64,000 nucleotides of DNA from Euborellia annulipes (Eukaryota; Arthropoda; Insecta; Dermaptera; Anisolabididae). Position numbers and translations under genes: made by a program. Position 1 is the stretch's first letter. Each line of letters opens with the position of its first letter. Positions 24,101-39,100 of this stretch are shown here, piece after piece. The notes beneath the pieces are model-generated. The model searched no databases. It was given only the letters and a program-made list of their open reading frames with translations, and was not told where the DNA came from. The DNA lies in assembly GCA_023213315.1 (NCBI GenBank), contig JAKCPI010011790.1:1-64000 (forward strand), given 5' to 3'.

Positions 24101-27100
24101 TTCTTCTTCTTCATGTCGCCTTATTTCCGCGAAGCGGGGTCGGCGGACCTCTCTTTTTCCCTCCAAACCTATCATGTATTCTTGCGACCGGAAGAAATGA
24201 GACAGGCCGACCTGTCGACGGTCTGACGCCTGTTGAAAAGAGGAAGAAAGAGACAGACATACAAAGAACTGAAGATCTGCCTGTCCCAGCTCGGGTAGCT
24301 CGTGGTCGCCATCCACGTACCCACAAGATGTGGGTCCCTGAGCAAATTGATGTTATCATATTTTGATCTAAAAAGGCCGGAATCAATATGTTTCAAAATA
24401 AATTTCAAACCAAGAGTTTTCCACATTTTTTCTGAAAAACTAAGTATACATCATACAACTCATCTTTTGCAAAAGATTATTTATTCTTCCTTTCAACTAA
24501 AGGTATATTCAAATATCATTTTTATTCTCTTGTTCATCGCCACCAGAACCAAACATAATAAGCTTTCAAAAATTTTATTGAATATTAATTATTTGTTCAA
24601 CTCCAATTGTTAAAAATAAAGGTATATTTATTATGTCTTTGGATTAATTCTAGTATTTTTATCTATTTCAGACGGGGGCGAAGTCATCTAAAAGGAGAAG
24701 ACAAAGTAATAAGCCTTGGCCGGCGGCAGGCCTTGCCTCGAATGCCGCCGGGCCGACAGAGCCCTTCGCGATGGGCGAAGCCCATGAGCCCAACGACACC
24801 TCCCTCGTCGAGAACTACGTGCGCCAGATTTCAGAGTTACAGAGACATGTAATGCCAACTTATATATATCTATATTTCAGGAGAAGTGGCTGAATGTATA
24901 TTGAGTAGTGAGGAGATTCAAGGCAGCCAAAAGCAATAAAAAAAATCTATTTGCTTTATTTTAGTTGTCGACGTTTCGGCCGATATTTCGGCCTTCATCA
25001 AGACAAAATGCTGTTTGCCTCGAGCTCAGAGATGCTCTTGGCAACTCCTGACAATGTTTGTCCGAATGTCATGACTTCTGGTTCAATAGTGATGATCACT
25101 GACTTGCCAAGAGCCTCTCTGAGCTCGAGACAAACAGCATTTTGTCCTGATGAAGACAGAAATATCGGCCGAAACGTCTACAAGCGTGTAAAATAAAGCG
25201 AAAGAGAAATATATTTTTACTTTAATATATATATATCTTCCTTCCTACTAAGAACCATTTCATTACCCTCCTTAAGGAACTTAATTGATTTACCAGGTGG
25301 TTCAATATATTCATAGAATAGCTATGAAAAATGCGTTGTTTTTTTAATTTTGACAAAAATCTTATATTAATCTTCAACATATTTCCCATCTGAGACTGTA
25401 AGCTACGGTCTTTACAACATTACGATCCCTTTTTTGTAGTACACGCCTCCAAAATACGCCTCAGTTTCCCTTTTGACCTGTTAATTTGATGAAAATCTTT
25501 TTCTCTGGAGATATCTTTTAATGGTGAATCCATGTTTCATCAACTATGACTAATCGACGCAAAAAATCGCCCGGATTACAGTTAAAAAGTTCCAAACATT
25601 AGAATCATGAACTCTTTGGATCGACTATAAAGCAAACGCGGCGCCAGCAAAACTTTTTCCGTTGAATGCTCATAAAAAGTAAAATAAAACTACGATTTTG
25701 CTCAAAATTTGTCAGATTTATGAAAAATAAGATTAAAGGGATTAATTCAGATTTTTTATCTGTTTCGCCATCTCTTTGGTGTGAACTTATTGAACGCCCT
25801 AGCAATTACAGATCCCTACTATATTAATAACTTAAATATTATAAATAAATTATCTTTTTTAATTAGAATGTAAACAAACTCACAGATAAATAATACGTCT
25901 AATTTATAATTATTTTTTACTTATTTATACATTTATACTATCAGAACAAATATTTCTGATAAAATTCTTTGTGTTTTGTTCTTAATCCTATCTTCGTTAT
26001 CTACCAATTAACGAAGGACGAATTTTAATATTTATGATCATTAAAGAGAAAAGAAAAAATGAAAAAATTATCCAGCATTTGTTAGTGGCCAAAAATCTAT
26101 TATGATAATAAAATCCAGGACAAATAAAAAACTTGTAAAATTTTTCTCTATTAACTTTTGAAAGATAATAATTTTATTTCATTTTTCTCTAGTATCTTTG
26201 ATAAATATTTATATTTCTAGATAAAAATCTTAAAAAATTTTTATCTTAACACTAAAAAAACAAAATATATATATATACATAGTGAAATTATTTTGATTAT
26301 TAAATAAAATTCTTTTCTATTAATTACAATTTACAATCACAAGAGATTTTGAGTTTTAAAGTATTTTTGTTTATATCAAAATTGAACCCCGAGAATACCC
26401 TAAACCAGGGTACCGCCTGGAGTCATTTTCCGGCCCGCGAAGTCAGATCAAATAAATGTTATTGCACATATCACCAAAAGAATCATGAGTTGTTAATAAA
26501 AAAAATGCCTGGCTTGGCAGTGAATATTAATAGAAAGGCGATAGGTCTTTTCAGTTCAAATAAAATACACCGTATATAAATAATTTACATATTAATATTT
26601 ATTTTATTGAAATCTCTTAAATTTCAGACCGTTGGGTTTCGGCTACTCTGTTGTAAGCCTTCCTCAGTGAGGACTGGATCTATAAGGTGAGTATTATATC
26701 CGCATTTAGATCCATTTCAATAAAGAATTTGAGTCATATTAAATAATGGCATATATACAAGTTTGCACTTTCCTCGTCAATCATACATTGAAAAAATCTA
26801 ATGGATCTAAATGCGGATATACCAAATACTCACCTTATAGATCCAGTCCTCACTGAGGAAGACTTACAACAGAGAAGCCGAAATCCGATGGTCTGATATC
26901 TAAGAGATTTTAATAAAATAAATATATAAATTATTTATATATTTTATTCGGACTGAAAAGACCTATCTCCTTTCCAACTACTATTCGCACAATCCTGGTG
27001 ATTTGAAACAATAGGAAATATTATTTCTGGCCCTCCTGTTGAAAAGTTTGGCCACCCCTGCCCTCAACTATTGTTTTTTTAAAACAAAATATTGTTAAAC

Positions 27101-30100
27101 CTTCAATTTTTAAAATATTAAAATAATAATATTGAAATTATATGTATACCATTCCGTTAAAATTATTAAGCTCTAAATAACTTTATTATTAAGAACCTTT
27201 TTAATTTACTGTCAGGAAAATATTTGTGCCAATTTTTAAATCAGATCAAACCGATCGATTTGAAGTGAGATTGTATTTGAAGATCAAACCAAAAAAATAC
27301 AAACATTTCTTTATTCTGTTATTATTTTTTTATAACATGGATGTTTTTAATAAGATTTATTTGTTTTTGTTTTTTTTTCAATACAGCTAAATGAACAGCG
27401 TGCCCTAATGGAACAATTGACTGTTGAGAATTCTGATCTGCGAACAAGACTTAAGAGTGTTGAAGATTCCCCCCTCTGCGATGCGGACAAAAGACAGCTT
27501 CTTAGCATGTGAGTATAATTAAAATAAACTTTTTTTTTTTCCTCTTATAAATTAATTGCCAAACATAACAATTATATCCTGCACTTGGAAGATATTTTTA
27601 TATCCTTAAAAAATAAACTCTCATAAACTTCCTTTAAAATGAACTCTCCGATATTTGATCAAAGTGAGCTCTACTTTGAAAAAAGAATTATTCTCGCTCC
27701 AACATCCATTGAGTGCTCTTCAACTATCTCTAGAAGAAGCAACGATTATTCCTCCTTCGTTTTAAAAAATTTATCTTAATTCAAATTTGCTTTTTTAGGG
27801 AGAGTTCTTCTGGTGTTGAAGAATCGGCAGATGCCGTTGCATCTCTTCAAGATCGGCTTGTACAAATGGAAGAGAGCCATTATAGTACCCATGAGGAACT
27901 ACAAGCCACCCTTCAGGTGTGTATATATGAAAAAAAAATATTTATTTCCAATATAGTTTAAATATAAACTCTATTAAATTTATTAATATTTGTTTATTTA
28001 AACTAAACATTAGGATATCTGGACTATGTTATGCATGAAAGAACCAAGCGCCTTATGATCGAAATTGAGATAAGACCGCCATCTTGTAGGGAAAAAGATC
28101 TTTTTTATTTATATCACAACATTATTACTCTGTACACTTTTTTGTATAAAACAAGAAAAAAAAGTCATATCCAATGTTTGTTTGTGTAAATGAAATGCCC
28201 CTTATCTCAGATTTAGGTTAATGGCGCTTGGTTCCTTCGTGCATAATCGTCCATCTAAACTAACTCTTTAATTTTTCACTTCATCAAAAAATTACTAATC
28301 CATACCAGGCCGCCTTTGAGGCAGGCATAAAACTAACTCTGGCTGATCCAAAAGAGTATATTTTAAAGAAGGGAGCCTCTATACTTATAAGTAGGGCTGG
28401 ACGGTAAACCAGTTTAGCGGTAAAAACCGGTAAAAATTTTTTACCGAAAACCCGGTAACGAACCTCTAATTCGGTAAAAACCGGTTTTTTTTTCGAAAGT
28501 CGGTAAAAACCTATTTTTTCGGACGGTAAAAAATTTTGGTTCCGCGAGAAAAAAATGTTCCGCGGCGGCAAACTTTGGTTCCGCGGGCGGTAAAAAATTT
28601 TGCCGACTTTCGAGAAAAACCGGTTTTTACCGACTTTCGAGAAAAACCGGTTTTTTTTTCATTATCGAGGTCGGTAATGAAAATCCATTACCGTCCAGCC
28701 CTACTTATAAGTGCGAATATTTATTTGTTTATCTAGATATTTTTATACTTTGGGACCTCTTGGTTAACTCCCATAAAACATTTTTGAAAGCAAGGGCATG
28801 AACCTTGTGGGCGCAAAAATATATAATGAAATCATATATGTTTATTGTTAAAATTATTGATATGAGTTTTTTTGATTGGAATGAAAATAAAAAATTATTT
28901 TAATTTATCGGGAATCGTGTCGTGGGTGCATTATCTTTCGGGCGCACTTGCTCGGAGTTTATTGGCCACCCCTGTTTCATAGAAAAAAAAAAAAAAATTT
29001 AATCTAATAAAAATTTTTTAATTTTTTACAAATTTTAGTTATAAAAATATATCATCACTATTTAATAAAGAATATTAATTAAATTTTTTTTATAGGAACT
29101 GGCTGAACTTCAAGGTCAATTAAAAGAACAACAGCAGCAATCTCATTTGGCTGGTGAAGAAAAAACTGCGCTTGTTGACTCATTATATCGCCAAGCTGAA
29201 AGACTCCAAGAGGCACGAACGCGAATCGATCAAGTAGAAGCCGAAATAGTAGAAATTAAAGGACAGGTTGTTTTTTCTGTTTTGTATTATTAAAAAATAA
29301 AATAAAATACTGTCAACTTTTTTTTTTTAATAAAAATATTTTTCATGTTTAGGAAAGAGAGGCCCAACAAGCTCGGCAATCACTCGAACATGAGAGGAAC
29401 GATCTGCTTGCTCATTTGGCCGAAGCGAGGGATGAATGTAATGAAGCTCAACGAAGGTTCCAATCCACTGAAACACGTCTCACTGAATTGTGTGAGAGTT
29501 TAGAAAAAGAAAGACGAACTTTAGACACAACACGAACTGAATATGCTGAGTTGCAAACACGCTATGAGCATTTGCAAACGGAGAATGAACGATTGCAAAG
29601 GGAACTGGCAGCTGCGCATCAGCAATCGGCTCGGCTCGTTGCATCCGAAACCAGTTCTGCTGAAGACGTTCAGGTATTAATAAACAATGAGACAAATACA
29701 ACTTTCAATTACCACAGGTAAAAGAAAGTTGTATGCCGTGTGACCATCACTCCATATTTTTATTATTAGCCTTCATAACATCACAACAATTTTTTGTAAA
29801 TATAAAGAAAAGAATTGCATTCTTCTCACAAGCGGCGCAACGAAGATTTGTCTCTGAGGAAGAGGGTTTAATAACTCAAAAAGTTATAAGAATTTCGGGA
29901 CCCGAGTATTTTTCCTGGACTCTCCATAACGTCCATAACTTTATAAGACTGAAAAATTTCGTTTCAAAATTCCAACGGGAAGTTGGTCAAGCAGACCGTG
30001 ACAGACGGCAGGCACTCCGCTATTATATATACCTAATAAAGATAAAATTTTTCATTACAAGAAAATTATCATTTTATTTGTTTTATTTACCTAAAATCCT

Positions 30101-33100
30101 CAAGTTTCTTTCTAAAGAAGTATATAAACATTTAGGACATATCCTATATATATCTCGTATGTAAAGGGATATATATTTATTTAGAAAGAAACTTGAGTAT
30201 TTTAGGTAAATAAAACAAATAAAATGATAATTTTTTGTAATGTATGTGTTTATTCTAATGTTCTCTCTTGGAAAAATGTATATATACATGTATAGGCCTA
30301 CACATAATTTAATCTACATGTATGATGACTATGATTAGATTCTTCTTCTTCTTCCTCTTTATTCGCCCGCGGTGTGGGGTCGGCCGCCCATGGGTTTTTC
30401 CGGGAAGGAAAAGAACAGGCCAGCCCATCGCACGGTCTGACGCCTGTTGAAAATATAGAATGGAAGAGACTGACATACAAAGAACAGAAGGGCTCCTGAG
30501 CTAGATAACTATGATTAGATATTTTCTTGTAATGAAAAATTTTATATTACTATATTGTTCTTCACGATTTAAAAAAATGATGTATTAATTCTTTGTCAGG
30601 CCTGATGATGGTCTAATTTGCTGACCGAAACTGATAATTGAAATTCAGTCGGCTAGCTAATAAAAATCCTAGACAATAAGTTTAAATGTTTTAAACTGCA
30701 AGTCCATCTGCAACAAATAAAATCGAATAAGCTTAGGCTGAACGCACACCAATTGAGCAAAGACGTTTTTGACTAATCGTGCCTAAAACTGTTTTTTCAA
30801 TGCTTTTCTATAGATCAAAGCACACCGACGAGGCAAAACACAATTAAGCATGATTCGACATCATTGAACAAAATGTTTTGCCATAGAGCGATTTGTCCGA
30901 AAACGTTTTTGATCATTTGGTGTGCGTTCAGCCTAAAACCTCCTTTTTTAAATATTTTAATTTAGTCCAACAATTCGATGGGCTATCCCGAATTATATGT
31001 TTTTTTAAAATATTTTATACAAAATTGGTAGTAAATAAATGTCTGTAAGTGATGATATACATACTAAAAGTTTATATTGTTTCATTCTTTAAAACTTGGA
31101 AGTAAAATATCCTTTGAATTTTTTGTTTAGGCTCTTCGTATGGAACGCGATACACTTGCTAGTCGAGAGAAATCATTAGTTGCTCGGGTTAAAGCTTTGG
31201 AAACCTCTTTGGATGATTCTGAAAATCGTAGAAGAGAGCTAGACGTCGAAAGTAAGGTGAGAATTAGAATCAAAGAGAGACCTTATTAAAATTTACAATT
31301 TATAATCCTTTTCCATTCCTTCTGATTACACAAACAAATTTCTAATGTCTATTTATTCGTTATATTTTTTGATTTTTTTTTCCGTCCGTTTTTTTATTTT
31401 AATATTAATCATTATACATCTTTTTCTTTGCTTATTTTTTTCTTCCTTAAAAAATTATTGTATATTTTTAATTATAAAATTTAAATAATTTTTTTCTTTT
31501 TCAGGTGGTTCGAAATTCATTGCGCGCCCAATTAGCTGAAGCTGAACATCGATTATCAAGCGAGAGTTCTCAAAAAGTTTCTCTACAAACACAATTAGCC
31601 ACATTGCAATCACAAGTTTTACAGGTCAGTCAAAGAAATTTTTTTATTTTTATTTAACGATTGTTTTAAATTTACAGTATTTATTTATATACTAAAAAAA
31701 TTATATATAATCTTAATCCTTTTTTTTTTTTTTTTCAAATATTTTAAGGCTGAACGACGTCGTGAAGCTGCAGAAGCTCTTTTTAAAGAAGCTCAAAATA
31801 AACTACGCACTCATGAGACTGAACTCGTTCGACGTCAATCGGAACTTGAAGATGAACGACAAACACGAGCCAATGAAGTATATTTTTTTATTATTATTAC
31901 ACTAACTCAATCTTTTTTCTTATTCAAAACGATCAGCTGGTTTATTTTTGGAGGTTGTTAGATATTTTTAACTAATTAAAAACTCAATTTTGGATTCTTA
32001 TCAAAGATAAGAAAATTAGAATCATTAGAAATAAATAAAATTATTTAGTATATGTGAGGTTTCACTAACAAGTTGTAAATGAAAGAAATATTGAATTTCT
32101 AACTCGATATATTTCGGGCTATTAACCCATCTTCAGGAGTACATGTGACTGAGTGAATAAAAGAATAGATGCTACCAAGCAGGCTTGGGTAGGAGTGGGG
32201 GGAGGAGTTGGGGAAATTTGTGAATGTTTGCTTGAGACTAGGGTTGCCTATGGAGGGGGATTGCCTCTTCTAGGAAGGACTTTAAGTTGACCCAGCTAAT
32301 TAAAGTCCTTCCTTGAAGAGGCAACCCCCTCCATAGGCAGTTGACCCAGCAAATTAAAGTCCTTCCTTGAAGAGGCAACCCCCCTCCATAGGCAACCCTC
32401 ATCTCAAGCAAACATTCACAAATTTCCCCCACTCCAGCCTGCTTGGTAGCATCTATTCTTTTATTCACTCAGTCACATGTACTCCTGAAGATGGGTTAAT
32501 AGTCCCAAATATATCGAGTTAGAAATTCAATATTTCTTTCATTTACAACTTAGTGAAACCTTACATATACTAAATAATTTTATTTATAAATATGTTTCAC
32601 GGAAAACCTACACCACTTTCCCTCCAAACTATAATATTCATTAAAAATTTTTTGTAACTTGGTTTCTCGGTTTTGTCAATTAGTTCGAGAGGTTTAGGTG
32701 GTGCGAGTTTATATTGTAATAAGTGATTTGGTTAGAAAGCTATTTTACTTTTTTATTTTCTTCACTACTTGTTGTTATTATCTATTAAATATAAATATTA
32801 AATACCTAATATAACGATATATTAATTTATAAATATAATTATTCCAGGTGAGTGAGTGGCGACAATTTCAAGCCGATCTTCTGATGGCCGTTCGAGTTGC
32901 TAACGATTTCAAAACAGAAGCTCAGGCTGAAGCTGAGCGAAAAGCTCAAGAAGCTCGAGTCCTAAGGTATCTAAATTTTAAAATATTCATTCATCAACAA
33001 TTCATTAATTTTTGTTTTTTTTTTTTTTTAGGGAAAAACTACGTAGTATAGAATCACAAATTCCTTCACCAGTAGTGGAAGGTATGTTCTCTTATTAAAT

Positions 33101-36100
33101 TAAAAATTATGAGCAAAATTAAACCTTTCTTATTGAAATTTTCCTTTTGGTTTTATTATTTTTCTGTCCTCTTGCAAGTTTTTTTTCTCGCCTTTTTTTT
33201 ATTTTTTATTTTAATTTTTCAGTTAATTTTAAAACTTTGGACATATTCATGTTATTCTTAATTAGGGACTTTAACAAGATTTTCAGCCGAAACCGAATTT
33301 CGGCCTTAATTTTAGTTTCGGCCGAAACTTGTTTAAACTTTTTTTTAAAACTTCCTATACAAAATTCATATCATCTTTACCTTTTTTTTTATTTTAGTAT
33401 ACTAGTCTCATCCCTCATCTTTTCAAACTCAGGTTTCGGTTGGTTTTTGGCCGAAACCGAAACTTCGGTCAGTTCCTTTTTTTTTTAATATTTTTAAAAA
33501 TTAATTTAATTCCAAAGATATCTCTAACTATTTTTATTGATAGATTTAAAAAAATAAAAAAATAACTTTCTTTTGGATCTTTTCCAAAATACCAGGTATC
33601 AAATTCTAAGTTCGAATATAAAAAAATATATGTGTATTCTAAACATGCGCCTGATATCAAAAATTAAGTAAATGTGAGGTGAAAATGCAGATAAGATAAA
33701 TTGAACCAATTTTAGATGGTAATAATGACTTATCTTTAGTTTAAAAAATGTTAAATTATGACAAACAAATTTTTTTTTTAATTTATTAATTATAAAAAAT
33801 TTTTATTTTTTTTTTTAGATTTCCAGTTAGTTTAATTTAAAAGTTATAATTGAAGAAAATAGGAAATTTATTTTCCCTTTAATATTTTCTTTATATTATT
33901 TCTATACTTTATTTATCTATTAGTACAATTCCGCCAACACACACCTGAAATTTCGGAAAGCGAGCTTCCTCATCCAGAACCAGTTCCAGCGCCTCGTCAC
34001 AATTCGATGAAGGAAAGCGTCTGGCCTCATTCAGCTATCGAGCGTCATTCCTTTGATTTCGATGATAATGTCTTCTATGAAGATGAGGAAGACGAAGAAG
34101 ACCCTGTAATTATTGAATCAAGAGCGAAATTCCAAATTGTTCTCAAACAAATTGAAAATTTAGTTAAACGAAATAAAATGAAAAAGAGAATCGATCATAT
34201 TGTAGAAGAGAAAAAAGTGAAAGGAAGAAAAGAAGAAAATGTTTTAAAAGAACAAATTGAATTTAAATTTTTTGATGATGATTCTGATGAAGAGGAAGAG
34301 ATTTTAAGAAATCCAAAAAAATTAGAACGTCCTTTAAGTGCAGATGAGTTACTTGAAGATTTTATTGGTTCATCAGAGAAACTTGACGAAAATAGATTGG
34401 TTAAATCCAAGAGTTTAGAATTGATCGATTTTCATGAAGAATTAGAACAAGAAAAATTTCAAAAAAAAATATCAAAAAAAGTACAACAAAAGCAAGAAAA
34501 AATAATAAAAGAACAAATTCAAGAAACATTAGCAAAAACTTCTATCCGAAACGAAGCAACAATTCTAGACTCAGATGAAGCTTTGGAAGAAGAAAATCAA
34601 ACTTTAAAGCAAATAAAAACTCAAAGTGTACAATCACTATCTCTTGGAAATGTTTTAAAAACATCGGAGCCTATTTACGCAAATATATCTATTTTGCTAG
34701 CAAATAAGGATAAGAATAATAATATAGAAAATTTCAAATCTCCACCTGAAAAGAATGAAAATAAAGGAATAAGGGATAATCCAATAGAGAAATTGGATCG
34801 AAATAAAATTGATAAATTTGTGAATGATAAAGCAAGCAGAGAAAAAAGAAATGCGTCGGAGGTGAAAAAAATGAACCTTCCAGTCATACAAAAAAGGACA
34901 TCTCTTTCATCACAATCAAGAGAGAAGCATAAATTGTCTTCCAAAAAAACTGATGATTTACTTTCTTCTCCAAAAGAGGAACCAGCACCCAAATCAAGTG
35001 ATCTTGTTGAGGAAAAGATTAAGAAAGAGAATGAGAATGTTCCTTATATAGAAAAAGAGATTTCAGAATTATCCATCAAGGTTATAGATGATTTTCCTTC
35101 TCCGAAAGAAGGTATTACAGCCAAAATAATTTCTGATTTAGAGGAAAAGATCAGAAAAGGAAATGAAAATTCGGGAAAAAATAGAAATTCTTCATTAAAA
35201 GAAGAGATTCCAGAATCTATCAAAAAAATAGATGATTCATTCTCATCCCCAAAAAATGAATCAAGTGACGTTTTGGAGGAAACCATCAAGAAAGGGAATG
35301 GCAATGTTCCTTTAGAAAAAGAGATTCCAGAATTATCAACTAAAAATATAGATGATTCGCCTTCTTCTCCGACAGGCAAAATAATTTCAGATTTAGAGGA
35401 AAAGATCAGGAAAGGAAATGAAATTTCAGTAAAAAATACTCTAGATAAAGAGATTCCAGAATCTCCCAAAAAAATAGATAATTCACTCTCATCTCCAAAA
35501 AAAGAACCAAGTGATGTTTTGGAGGAAAAGATCGAGGCAGGGAATGCGAATGTTCCTTTAGATAAAGACATTCCAGAATTATCAACCAAAAATATAGATG
35601 ATTCACCTTCTTTTCCGAAAGATGGTACTAGAATCAAAATAATTTCTGATTTAGAGGAAAAGATTAAAAAAGAAAATGAAAATACATTAGAAATTAAAAA
35701 TTCTCGTGTAGAAAAAGAGAACCCTGAATTACCCGGTGTAGATTATTTGTCCTCTTCCGTCAAAGAAGAAATTCCTGTTTTGGAACAAAATAATCAAGAA
35801 AACGAAAATTTTGACTTCTCTTTAGAAAAAGAGAATGAAAAATTTTCTAATGAAGATTCAATAACCAAATCAATGCCGGTTTTTGATATTTCAAGAAAAT
35901 CAAATTATGTTGATGAAATTATCAAAGAAAAATTTAATAAATTGCATGGAGATTTACTTCAAAAAGAAGTAAAGCCTGATGAAGAAGACTCTTTGGATTC
36001 TTCAACGACAAAATATGTTGAAGAATTAGTTAAAGAGAAGTATATTATTTACAAAAATGAATCAATAAGTAGACAAGAAGAAAAAAAGAAAGAAAAAGAT

Positions 36101-39100
36101 GTTCCTCCTCCGCTTCCGACATCACCACCACCATCTGAGAGTGAAACGCTTCAATTTCTCGCTTTAGAAGATGAGATTCGTGATGCGCTTGATGTTCTTC
36201 ATAGAAAACCTTCACCCAACGCCGATCCGGAAAAAGTACGAGTTTACCGCCAAGCTCTGGATCATGAAGTCGAGGTTTCGTTAAGTATTTTGACCCAAGA
36301 GGAAACAGAATCGCCACAGCTGCTTGTGACGACGTGGAAATACCCGAAGAAGGATTCGTTCAAATCAACAGGCTCCGTCGCTCGTCTTCGCTCTGCCTTC
36401 GAAAGGCGTAAGAGAGCTTTAATCAGAATCTGTTCTTTGTGTGTGCTCAAAGAGCTTTTTTTAGGTGGCGGGGTTTCTTGTCATATCATTCATTCTATGT
36501 CCCCTGTCTTAAGACTCATGTCATCTATGTTCATTTTTTATTTTTTTAGTTGTGAAATGTGTTTTTTTCTATTATTTCATAGATCAAAAATAATCAAAAT
36601 TGCAAACAATTAGATCTTTTAGCTGATTGAGATTTTTTTTATTTATTGCTTTAAACTATTCATTTTTAAAGGTAAAAAATTTTAAGTTGCAACATTATTA
36701 TTATGAGAGTTTTTAATTATAGACCACATTTTTTTATTTATTAATTATTTATTAAAAATATAAATAATGTACAACGTTTCGACTCTTTATTCTACAGTCG
36801 TTTCAAAGTACTGTTCACTTACTTCGACTCAAGTGAACTAACCTCTAATGACCATTAGGTGCATTTTATATGCAACGACGTCAGCGCCATTTACAATCAT
36901 TCCTATGAAATTAGACACATACTTCAGCGCCATCTACACTCATTCTCATTAAGCTAGTCACAATCATCAAAGCAAGTATTTACATTATTGTGTCTAACTT
37001 CATAGGAATGACTGTAGATGCCGCTGACGTCGTTGTATATAAAATGCATTGTAACGGCCCATTAGAGATTGTTAGTTCACTTGAGTCGGAGCAAGTATTA
37101 ATTTAATATGACGAGAAATATTGTTTGCAATCCTAATTATTTTTAACTCCATATATCACAAGCTATAATATTATTAAAAAATTTATTTTCTTTTCTCTTA
37201 AATTTTAAACAAATATTGTACAAATTTAAATAATTTAACATATACTTACTTCGTTATACTTTTTATGTAGCCTAAATGATTTAGAAATATTTTTAGAAAC
37301 AAGTACAGTAACTAGGAGAGCTTTGAGTCTGGGAGGACTCAAGTAAAATATTTTTTCTGTATAGTTTTATTTTTCTAGAAAATATTCCTGATCGGAAATC
37401 TAAATTTTTATTTACTTTACGGGTAGAAATCTTTGAAACTAAATAAATTGCCCCTTTTTTTTTGAAGTTTTAATTCTTTTTGAAATCTCACTTTTAAATA
37501 AAGTATCCTATTCTGAATTTGTTGGCTAAAAATATTTTTATAATAAAATTGTCTAATTTTTTTAGAGAAAAAATAAATCTAGACTTTGGACAAAATAATT
37601 GAATATTATGTTTAAAATAATTGAAACTAATTTTATTTGTGAAAGCAATTTATCACGAATCTGGATATTTATTATTGGGAGATATTTGCACTAGCAGTCA
37701 TACTTGAATCCGGAATTAAAATACTGTATAATAAATCATTATTACCCCCAATACCCTCCCTTAATTGCCTCCCTCCTCGCCTAAACCAAAGATTTCGTGC
37801 CAACTCAACTAAATCCTCGGACCGCCATTGGATATCTGAATGCAAGTTCGTCATTAAAATAAATATGCAATAAATTGTTGATACTGAATTGATAGATATA
37901 TATATCTCATTGCAAACAGAACCATCCCATTATAAGGTCAAAGTAGTTTTTTATTTATTTCTGATATTAATAATATTATTATTATTATTTCTGTTCATAG
38001 ATCATCTTTGTGCATTTTGATTGTTCTATTTCGTCTAATCTTAGAAATAAAATTTCTTCGACTCCTTTTTACTTTCTCATACCCTATATATGAAATATAT
38101 ATAGAAAGTATTGAATTCATGTCACAAATTCGATGTCGAGATTTTGATGGATCTTCAAGTTTTTTAATATTACTTTGTATTTTCTCTTGAAATATTATAC
38201 TAACAAGTGTAAAAAGAAGTCTTAGAAATTTATTTTTTACTTTCATTGTTTTTTTTATTTTTTTTTTGTTTTTTGGTTTTGGTTTTTGAGTTTTTATCTT
38301 CCAGTATTAAATTCTTAATTTTTAATAACAACATTTATTTTATTTTTTCCTAGCACTCGAAACTAAATCTTCTCTAACTTCGTCATCTTCGACGACCACA
38401 ACGACGACGCCGTCTTCTATAACAACATTAACATCAAAACCTTCTTTGACATCGTCAACAACAACAACAACAACAACAACGCCTGCTCTAACAACGAGTA
38501 TTTCTACAACATCCACAACAAGATCGGTTTCGCCACCTTCTTCGACTGCACTAGAACGAATTTTAGCTCGACGTAATGAAAATGCTCTAGCCACTTCGAC
38601 AACATCATCTTCGAGCTTATCTAGTCGATTTATTGATACGACAACGGAAAAGAAAAGAATTTCTGATCCTATAATTCCTCGTTCCTTAAGACAGGTAATA
38701 AATAAAAATAATAAAATATTGAGGAATTTACTCAAAAAAGTTTATTTTTTAGGAGGCTCGCCTCAGCGTCAAATCCCTTGTGGAGTCAATAGAATCTTCA
38801 GTGAGCGAAGGAGATCCTCCACCCACGCAACCGCCTCCTCCACAACATAAAGGTACATTATTTTTTAAATAAATTTTTATAAAATTATTATTTAATTATA
38901 CCAGAGACTCAATAGAGGAGAGGGGGTTCTGATAGTTATGAAAAGGTAGAAAAGCAGTCCTGAGTGAAATCTTTCTTCTCCCTTATAAAGAACGTGACTG
39001 GTGACTGACTGTCTTTTAGAGATATTGATTGATGGAGACATTTTCTAAAATTTTTCTGCATTCACATACAAATAAATTTATTATGACAATTTGAGATTGC

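Larger units (their letters stand above)
24885..25235. repeat. Foldback element with paired hammerhead-like motifs
   Basis: It shares TTGAGTAGTGAGGA...GGCAGCCAAAA with the 14765-14900 repeat. The two arms (CTCGAGCTCAGAGA and its inverse) bring two hammerhead-like cores, at 24965-25006 (-) and 25141-25184 (+), into opposite orientation. It sits in cytospin intron 2, shortly after exon 2. Confidence 0.75.

Noticed and set aside
34195..35637. Long minus-strand ORFs opposite exon 12
   Set aside because: They are mirror images of the repetitive Lys/Glu/Ser coding strand and have no independent protein similarity.
36408..36613. C-terminal extension of the 868-residue ORF
   Set aside because: The donor C|GTAAGA at 36408 matches the phase of the next exon, which carries on into the expected CH domain, so the extension is treated as intron translation.
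38340..38735. Minus-strand Val-rich ORF
   Set aside because: It is the antisense of the Thr/Ser-rich cytospin exon 13.
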